From Alphaproteobacteria bacterium (lineage in GTDB: Bacteria > Pseudomonadota > Alphaproteobacteria > UBA3830), in contig BNWJ01000011.1 of assembly GCA_025998735.1 (NCBI GenBank), forward strand, positions 1 through 21,939: a DNA stretch of 21,939 bases, in the 5' to 3' direction. Of the stretch, positions 15,299-21,939 are shown in pieces. The notes under the pieces were generated by a model, which saw nothing but the letters and a program-made list of their open reading frames with translations, ran no database searches and was not told the DNA's origin. The first letter of the stretch is position 1. Every line of letters starts with the position of its first letter. Both the position numbers and the translations under genes were made by a program.

Positions 15299-15448
15299 GA
15301 AATGTCTTAACTTTATTCATGTATGCAGTCGGGATTGTTAACGATCTCGACGCTGATTGTGCAAACAACCAGATTGCAGCAGCAGTGCTTGCAACAGCGT
15401 TACGCTGGATCCGTTTGCTGCTTATGGCATGTTGGCACTATTTTCAAC

Positions 15449-15517
15449 AGACCTGTTGCAAAAGCCTCTTGGAGTCACTGATTATCAGGACCAAAAATAG
15501 GCCTACGCAACAGGTCT
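15449..15517. mobile_element. 69-bp palindromic element, copy B
   Basis: This is the same element as at 14626-14694, in the same orientation, differing by one base. AAC flanks both sides (15446-15448 and 15518-15520), a 3-bp duplication different from that of copy A. Two independent insertions are therefore more likely than a segmental duplication. The surrounding gap 15299-15603 holds no convincing gene. Confidence 0.88.
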
Positions 15518-15603
15518 AACGTTGATTTTGCTTCAACATTGCAATTACAGTCGGCATACACATCCGTTGGGAAGCGAAGCCATTAACGCGCGTGTGGCAC
15601 ACA

Positions 15604-18012
<2,409 letters not shown>

Positions 18013-18036
18013 TTAAGTATCGTACTACAATTGTTC

Positions 18037-18122
18037 GCGCCGCACCAGCGTGACGCTGAACACATTTTCTGTATCTTCTGTAATATCTAGTAAATGAGTC
18101 CAGCTTTAGGCTGGTGGTGCGC
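18037..18122. other. Imperfect inverted repeats in the gyrB upstream gap
   Basis: The gap 17977-18417 has no convincing gene. It contains a palindrome CAGCG-TGA-CGCTG (18046-18058), a CCAGC/GCTGG hairpin near 18102-18116, and an imperfect match between GCGCCGCACCAGC (about 18037) and the reverse of GCTGGTGGTGCGC (about 18110). Being upstream of gyrB, these could take part in its control, but there is no direct evidence. Confidence 0.25.
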
Positions 18123-18417
18123 ATTTTATGCTTAGTTGGCGGCCGAACCCATTGCTTTTGCCAATTTGACCCTGAACGCCGAATTCTGCATTTTTATATC
18201 ATGCAAGTCCAGTGTATGAGGTCTCATTGTTTGAAATCGCTCCAATATCAACAAAATATATGACTAAATTTTCATGAGGCCGCCCTGGCGCCTTATATCC
18301 ACCACATAAACAAAGTGGTTTCACGGCGTGCTTGATAAAGTTGAATTTCTTAAAAACCATTTGATATTTTCTATAAAATTGAGTAGATTGTGCTTGTTTT
18401 TTTTAAGGAGTTATGTT

Positions 18418-18945
18418 GTGAGAATAATTATATGTGCATTATTAATGATGGCATTTGCATCATTGGAGGCTACGACAGCGTTACATGAAGCAGTTTTGGC
18501 TGGCGATCTTGATGCCGCCACGCACATCCTCAATACAGGAGCAGATTTAAAGGCAAAAGACAACGAAGGTCGCACGCCATTGCAATTGGCAGTTGAGTGT
18601 AGATTTATAAACCTTGCCGAACTTTTTCTGAACAGAGGAGCTGACGTGGATGTAACAGACAACAGCGGTGCCACACTGCTGAAGTTTGCAGCTGAGCATG
18701 GATTGATAGACTTTGCCGAACTTCTTCTGGACAGAGGAGCTAAAGTAAATGCAACGACTATTTCTGGAACAGCATTGCATGCAGCAGCGGCGAAAGGGCA
18801 TTTGGGCATCGTTAAACTTCTTGTTGTTAGAGGTGCTAATGCACATTTAACAAATAATCTTGCCCAAAAGCCATTGTATTATGCTGTTAAAAATGGACAT
18901 AACGAAATTGTTACTTTTCTTACGCCATTGACCAATAACCAGTAA
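18418..18945 (+). CDS. Exported ankyrin-repeat protein
   Basis: I start at GTG 18418 because AAGGAG ends 7 nt before it. The frame is open upstream to 18328, but a start there would bury the signal peptide. The 175 residues begin with a Sec signal peptide (MRIIICALLMMAFASLEA). Five ankyrin units follow: TALHEAVLAGDLDAATHIL, RTPLQLAVECRFINLAELFL, ATLLKFAAEHGLIDFAELLL, GTALHAAAAKGHLGIVKLLV and QKPLYYAVKNGHNEIVTFL. The middle three are closed by RGADVDV, RGAKVNA and RGANAHL turns. Units 2 and 3 are similar to each other at DNA level, suggesting internal duplication. As with the ankyrin gene at 7367-7801, the partner is unknown. A terminator follows. Confidence 0.9.
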   Translation: MRIIICALLMMAFASLEATTALHEAVLAGDLDAATHILNTGADLKAKDNEGRTPLQLAVECRFINLAELFLNRGADVDVTDNSGATLLKFAAEHGLIDFAELLLDRGAKVNATTISGTALHAAAAKGHLGIVKLLVVRGANAHLTNNLAQKPLYYAVKNGHNEIVTFLTPLTNNQ

Positions 18946-18969
18946 TAAAATTCATATAGAAATCAACGA

Positions 18970-19003
18970 GAGCGGCAACTTATTATGGTTGTCGCTCCTT
19001 TTG
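18970..19003 (+). terminator. Rho-independent terminator of the second ankyrin gene
   Basis: GAGCGGCAAC (18970-18979) pairs with GTTGTCGCTC (18988-18997), 10 bp including one G-U pair, around an 8-nt loop. CTTTTG follows. It starts 24 nt after the stop. Confidence 0.75.
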
Positions 19004-19172
19004 TGAGAATCAATCTACTGGTTAGCTATGGTAATGGTCGAAAGGGTGGATGATTAGGTGCAAAAACCAAACGACGGCACAGACCACTGAAATTCTAACG
19101 ATCTTCCGACTTTGCTGAAATTCCAGCACCTTACCCACACATCAACCTAAGTTCTGACTATCACTTTAACTA

Positions 19173-19286
19173 TTACTGTAATGCTTCGATTTCTCCGATG
19201 GTAAGGCCAGTCGCCTTCGAAAAATTTCCTTCTGGCATTCCCGTAGATAGCAAGTTAAGATCCGCGTCCGCTTCTTGTGTCACAAA
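19173..19286 (-). pseudogene. C-terminal remnant of an Rpn-type (PD-(D/E)XK) nuclease/transposase
   Basis: On the minus strand this stretch reads FVTQEADADLNLLSTGMP, then EGNFSKATGLTIGEIEALQ, and then TAA. The pattern LLxxGM...I...TGLxxxEIExL at the very end of a protein is typical of Rpn family recombination-promoting nucleases (PDDEXK_2 group). A TGA lies directly upstream in frame and the nuclease domain is absent, so this is a relic. The rest of the gap 19004-19419 holds no recognisable gene. Confidence 0.5.
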
Positions 19287-19419
19287 TCAAAAAACAAGCA
19301 AAGCTCCTCAAGACGCGCTCGAATCCCAAGAAGCTTCACTCTAACTGTTCATAACAGTAAACGAACACTAACCAAGAACCCGAGACTGTCACTCTGAATC
19401 ATACTCGAAATTCAACCGT

Positions 19420-21171
19420 CTATTTCCTGTTTCCGCGCTTCTTCCGTTTTGCCTCGCCTTTCCCCTTGCACTTTCTCGGGTCCTCCGTACCCATCGCCGA
19501 GCCCTCATTTCTCCGTCGCGAGTGCTTCGCACTTTTATCCGAGGAATCCTCACCATCATCCGAGGTATCCTCATTATCATCCGAGGTATCCTCATTATCA
19601 TCAGAGGATGCCGTACTATATAGCGAGGACTCCTTCCGAGGCCTTTTACCCAAGACCAGGCTTGGGCTGAGTCTAATACCGGGCAAGGCTGCAAGCGGCA
19701 TAGCCAGGCTCGGGCTTATTGCGCGCGCGGCTCCGCCGGCCGAGGGCGGGGTTGCCGGGACTTGTCGGCCTTGGTCCTGGTTTGAGCTGCTCTTGAGGGC
19801 CTTTCCGGCGCGGAGTCCCGTGCTCGGGGTTACGGGGTACGGGTTGCCGCTGGGGGCCACTCGGACCCCCTCGCCCACCGTTGTGCTTTGCGCGTGCGTC
19901 TCGGCAGAGTTGGAGCTGTCAGAGCCTCGCTGTCCCTGCGCTTCCGTGTTACTGTACCTGTCGCTGACTTCCGACTCTCGGCCGCGATGGCTAGTATCCG
20001 CGCCGAACGAGCCATCCGAGGCGCGCGCTCCGGCCCCGGTTCCGCTGTCTGCGCCGCCGACCCGCTGCGTGTCGTCATTCTTGATTCCCGCCGCAGGGAC
20101 GTCATGGGTTTCTGTGGCGGCCGCTGTGTTGCCCCCCCAGCCGCCCCCGCTGTCGCCCGCGGCGTAGTTATCCGGAAAGTGCCTGCGCAGGATCTGTGAC
20201 CCCAGGCCGGACCTGACGTCTTTTCGTCCCAACCCAGATCGCATGTCCTCCACCACTGCACGATTATCCTCCCAATCCCTTCGGAGCGCCTTTCCAGCGC
20301 GGTACCTATCTTCCCCGGTTAGGTTCGGCAGTCCCTCGGCCACGAGACGTTCTATCTCAGCAAGGTTCCCTATGGCCTCGTTGCCGTGGCGTAGTAAGTC
20401 CAGTCTACCCGGGTCCGTCGCAGCTGCACTTGGTGAATTACTGCTCCCCTGCTGTTCGGGTGGCGTTCCGGCCGTCTTCTTTGCGCTTGTCACGTTGCCA
20501 CGTGTTGAGTTCATACTACCTTGCGGCGCCGGCTTGCCATCCGCCCTCGCTTGCGACGGCGACTGTGACTGTCGCGTGACCTCTGCACCCGGCAGCAACG
20601 ACCTCGCCCTCTGCAGCTCAGCCATCACGGCGTTCAGATTCGCTTCCCGTCGGCGCACCTCCTCCGTCAATTCCTCTTTCGCCGCGCGTTCCGCTTCCCC
20701 CACCCTTCTTTGCTCCTCTAGATCCGCTCGCAGCCGTTGTTCCAGCTCCCGCCGATCCTGCAGCTCTCGCTGCAGCTGTCGCTCCCGCTCCTGCAGCTGT
20801 CGCTCCCGCTCCTGCAGCTGTTGCTGCCGCAGCTGTTGCTCCCGCTCCTGCGTCTGTTCCTGCCGCAGCTGTTGCTCCCGCTCCTGCGTCTGTTCCTGCC
20901 GCAGCTGTTGCTCCCGCTCCTGCGTCTGTTGCTGCCGCAGCTGTTGCTCCCGCTCCTGCGTCTGTTGCTGCCGCAGCTGTTGCTCCCGCTCCTGCGTCTG
21001 TTCCTGCCGCAGCTGTTGCTCCCGCTCCTGCGTCTGTTGCTGCCGCAGCTGTTGCTGCCGTGCCGCTTCTCGCGCCTTTTGTCGTTCAGGCTCACTCATA
21101 GCCCCAACATCTTCGATTAGTGCAACGGACACCATTGCCATTGCACAAGCCCCACATATCAGTTTTTTCAT
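19420..21171 (-). CDS. Exported Gln/Glu/Arg coiled-coil protein with basic C terminus
   Basis: The 583-residue product is not in a family I recognise. ATG 21171 has AAGGGG 6 nt upstream. Residues 1-24 form a Sec signal peptide (MKKLICGACAMAMVSVALIEDVGA). Residues 30-195 are a long charged coiled coil containing six 12-residue units of the type TQEREQQLRQQQ and then LQERERQ heptads. The rest is disordered and Gly/Ser/Thr-rich, with one more ordered segment (about 265-330, NEAIGNLAEIERLVAEGLPN to ILRRHFPDNY). Near the end are GKRPRKESS, an acidic repeat SDDNEDT and the basic end KRKKRGNRK, both basic clusters resembling nuclear-localisation signals. The gene is clearly richer in G+C than its neighbours, which suggests transfer or repeat-driven composition. 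It has its own promoter. Confidence 0.85.
   Translation of the reverse strand: MKKLICGACAMAMVSVALIEDVGAMSEPERQKAREAARQQQLRQQQTQEREQQLRQEQTQEREQQLRQQQTQEREQQLRQQQTQEREQQLRQEQTQEREQQLRQEQTQEREQQLRQQQLQERERQLQERERQLQRELQDRRELEQRLRADLEEQRRVGEAERAAKEELTEEVRRREANLNAVMAELQRARSLLPGAEVTRQSQSPSQARADGKPAPQGSMNSTRGNVTSAKKTAGTPPEQQGSSNSPSAAATDPGRLDLLRHGNEAIGNLAEIERLVAEGLPNLTGEDRYRAGKALRRDWEDNRAVVEDMRSGLGRKDVRSGLGSQILRRHFPDNYAAGDSGGGWGGNTAAATETHDVPAAGIKNDDTQRVGGADSGTGAGARASDGSFGADTSHRGRESEVSDRYSNTEAQGQRGSDSSNSAETHAQSTTVGEGVRVAPSGNPYPVTPSTGLRAGKALKSSSNQDQGRQVPATPPSAGGAARAISPSLAMPLAALPGIRLSPSLVLGKRPRKESSLYSTASSDDNEDTSDDNEDTSDDGEDSSDKSAKHSRRRNEGSAMGTEDPRKCKGKGEAKRKKRGNRK
19534..19607 (-). repeat. 21-bp tandem repeat encoding acidic SDDNEDT units
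   Basis: Copies are spaced 21 bp apart (19534, 19555, 19576, and a partial at 19597). The two central copies are identical over the unit ATCATCCGAGGTATCCTCAT. They encode seven-residue acidic units near the C terminus of the coiled-coil protein. Confidence 0.85.
20825..21050 (-). repeat. 36-bp tandem repeat encoding TQEREQQLRQ(Q/E)Q units
   Basis: The start TGCCGCAG recurs at 20825, 20861, 20897, 20933, 20969, 21005 and 21041, an exact 36-bp period. Units vary almost only at one codon (Gln or Glu). This encodes 12-residue coiled-coil repeats. Shorter 21-bp units follow at about 20770-20820. Confidence 0.92.
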
Positions 21172-21205
21172 TTCTTACCCCTTGTATATAAAAAAAACCA
21201 TTATA

Positions 21206-21234
21206 AACATACCATAGAAAAAACAAGCTGTCAA
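21206..21234 (-). promoter_or_regulatory. Promoter of the coiled-coil protein gene
   Basis: On the minus strand TTGACA (21234-21229) and TATGTT (21211-21206) are separated by exactly 17 nt, about 35 nt before the ATG at 21171. A TATAAT at 21205-21200 is too far from the -35 box (23 nt). The -35 is identical to that of the other exported low-complexity gene (3735-3740). Confidence 0.7.
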
Positions 21235-21324
21235 GCAAATAAAACGCTTTTTTCGAAAAAAATCACATGTTAATAAATAGATTTTATCGAGCTGTATAGT
21301 ATATTCGCTTAAAAAACGCACTAA

Positions 21325-21427
21325 GGATCCGTGTAAAAATAAGTTGCCCCCCCCCTTGGAACGGTGCATCGCATGGAATTGTGACGCCTTCCGTTACGAA
21401 AAGTCCACCTTATTTTTACATAAATCC
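21325..21427. mobile_element. 103-bp inverted-repeat element containing a C9 tract, interrupted at its right edge
   Basis: The left end GGATCCGTGTAAAAATAAG (21325-21343) and the right end, read inward from the other side, GGATTTATGTAAAAATAAG (21427-21409) match at 16 of 19 positions, with 12 consecutive identical bases. TAA precedes the left end (21322-21324), and TAA follows the right-end sequence once the 260-bp element and its duplication are removed (21697-21699). That gives a 3-bp target duplication. There is no coding capacity. Nine consecutive C residues lie at 21347-21355. Confidence 0.7.
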
Positions 21428-21687
21428 CTTACCACCCCAGGAGTTTGTAGAAGCCCTGAAATTGCGGAGTTTTTAGACTTCCAGATATACGCAGGACATC
21501 TTCCACCAGGTACCGTTTTCCAACAAAAGCGTTAGAAAATCGTTAAAATCGCAAAAATTTTCAACCATTAACGGAAATTTTACTGTTTCTCGATATTATG
21601 GCATCTGGTGGAGAGGGGACTTGCGGCGCATTTTTTCTATAAATCCACTCAAAAATTAGATCATTGCAGAACTCCTGGGGTGGCAAG
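21428..21687 (+). mobile_element. 260-bp non-autonomous inverted-repeat element, copy 2
   Basis: The ends are CTTACCACCCCAGGAGTT and, inward from the other side, CTTGCCACCCCAGGAGTT, differing at one base. CATAAATCC flanks both sides (21419-21427 and 21688-21696), a 9-bp target duplication. The body is homologous along its whole length to copy 1 at 8402-8658, with scattered substitutions and small length differences. It inserted in the right terminal repeat of the 103-bp element. No transposase frame is present. Confidence 0.9.
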
Positions 21688-21733
21688 CATAAATCCTAAT
21701 CTCATCCACCTTACCACCCGTCTTGCACATTTT

Positions 21734-21939
21734 TCACGTGATCCATGGCACATGAGCCCACAACTCGTGAAAGAAAGTAGATGAGACGATCATCGAGAAG
21801 ATGGTTGCCAACCCTTTTGTCAAAAATGATCTTTTAGATCTATCTTGTTTTTTCTCTGTATACTTTTCTTTTACTTCTTCGGCCAGGCCCACAGAGGCCC
21901 CCCAGTAAAGCGCTATGGCCAAAATAAGCAACAATCGTT
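21734..21939 (-). CDS. 3' end of a putative membrane protein (5' end outside the window)
   Basis: The frame is open from the window end to a TGA at 21734-21736, giving at least 67 residues. A hydrophobic stretch (LLLILAIALYWGASVGLA) is followed by a charged segment (EEVKEKYTEKKQDRSKRS) and a second hydrophobic stretch (GLATIFSMIVSSTFFHELWAHVPW). This suggests two membrane segments, or a signal peptide and one segment. A TTG at 21934 could be a start, but no ribosome-binding site can be seen. The family is not recognised. The 260-bp element lies 46 nt after its stop. Confidence 0.45.
   Translation of the reverse strand, partial: RLLLILAIALYWGASVGLAEEVKEKYTEKKQDRSKRSFLTKGLATIFSMIVSSTFFHELWAHVPWIT

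Noticed and set aside
15319..15519. 66-residue frame crossing the 69-bp element copy B
   Set aside because: It has no ribosome-binding site and reads into the mobile element. Removing the element joins a different frame containing a hydrophobic stretch (LDPFAAYGMLALFSTLILLQ), but without a credible start, so I do not call a disrupted gene.
18132..18227. 31-residue minus-strand frame MRPHTLDLHDIKMQNSAFRV onward, in the gyrB upstream gap
   Set aside because: GGAG is 12 nt from the ATG, which is too far for comfort, and the sequence matches nothing I recognise. It could be a small gene or a relic but cannot be supported.
18547..18846. Minus-strand frames opposite the second ankyrin gene
   Set aside because: Their regular repeats are antisense images of the ankyrin repeats.
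19301..19345. GCTCGAATCCC, reminiscent of a tRNA T-arm
   Set aside because: No cloverleaf can be formed around it. I found no tRNA or rRNA gene in the window.
20825..21050. Regular 36-bp direct repeats that could be taken for a CRISPR array
   Set aside because: The repeats are contiguous with no unique spacers, and they are in frame in a signal-peptide protein.
20243..21217. Long plus-strand frame of Cys/Arg/Ser repeats
   Set aside because: It is the antisense shadow of the 36-bp repeat; the minus-strand frame has a signal peptide, a ribosome-binding site and a promoter.
21710..21719. CTTACCACCC just right of MITE copy 2, identical to the first ten bases of its left end
   Set aside because: Similarity ends after ten bases and there is no partner end or duplication, so a third copy is not supported.

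Overview
The window looks like part of the chromosome of a host-associated alphaproteobacterium, most plausibly a Rickettsiales- or Holosporales-type endosymbiont of a eukaryote. This rests on family recognition only. The housekeeping genes include gyrA, gyrB, ssb, a 72-residue IF-1, an EttA-type ABC-F protein, a type 2 isopentenyl-diphosphate isomerase and an alphaproteobacterial class IIA HAD hydrolase. They are interleaved with exported ankyrin-repeat proteins, low-complexity exported proteins with nuclear-localisation-like basic clusters, short inverted-repeat elements and gene remnants. All recognisable core genes are on the minus strand. The plus strand carries only accessory genes.

Layout. 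1-712: 3' part of an unrecognised gene ending in a serine tract. 713-974: hairpins and a displaced copy of the last 19 codons of gyrA. 975-3641 (-): an 888-residue exported serine-rich protein with its own promoter and terminator. 3791-7046 (-): gyrA and ssb. 7367-7801 (+): a small exported ankyrin protein, followed by a long inverted repeat and a possible structured RNA. 8171-8874 (-): a UPF0158 gene split by a 257-bp inverted-repeat element with a 9-bp target duplication. 9013-13687 (-): a compact run, read in the order infA, ferritin-like, type 2 IPP isomerase, ettA, HAD hydrolase, with a good promoter before infA. 14055-15270 (+): two exported proteins, the second flanked by two near-identical 69-bp palindromic elements. 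15604-17976 (-): gyrB. 18418-18945 (+): a second exported ankyrin protein. 19173-19286 (-): tail of an Rpn-type nuclease or transposase gene. 19420-21171 (-): a GC-rich exported protein with a Gln/Glu/Arg coiled coil. 21325-21696: two nested inverted-repeat elements. 21734-end (-): 3' end of a putative membrane protein.

The two gyrase subunits and SSB serve DNA topology and replication. The infA run combines translation factors (IF-1, EttA), a ferritin with altered ferroxidase ligands and an isoprenoid enzyme with an altered catalytic motif. The accessory genes share a plan: a Sec signal peptide, then ankyrin repeats, coiled coil, polyserine or basic tails. That plan is typical of host-interaction factors, but no secretion system is in view.

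The strongest unusual signals are these. (1) The serine-rich gene lies between two versions of the gyrA 3' end that differ mostly at synonymous or conservative sites, as expected if a cassette entered at the gyrA terminus. (2) A ~260-bp non-autonomous element is present twice with clear terminal repeats and 9-bp target duplications; one copy breaks the UPF0158 gene and the other sits inside an older element. (3) A 69-bp element brackets a putative lipoprotein gene.
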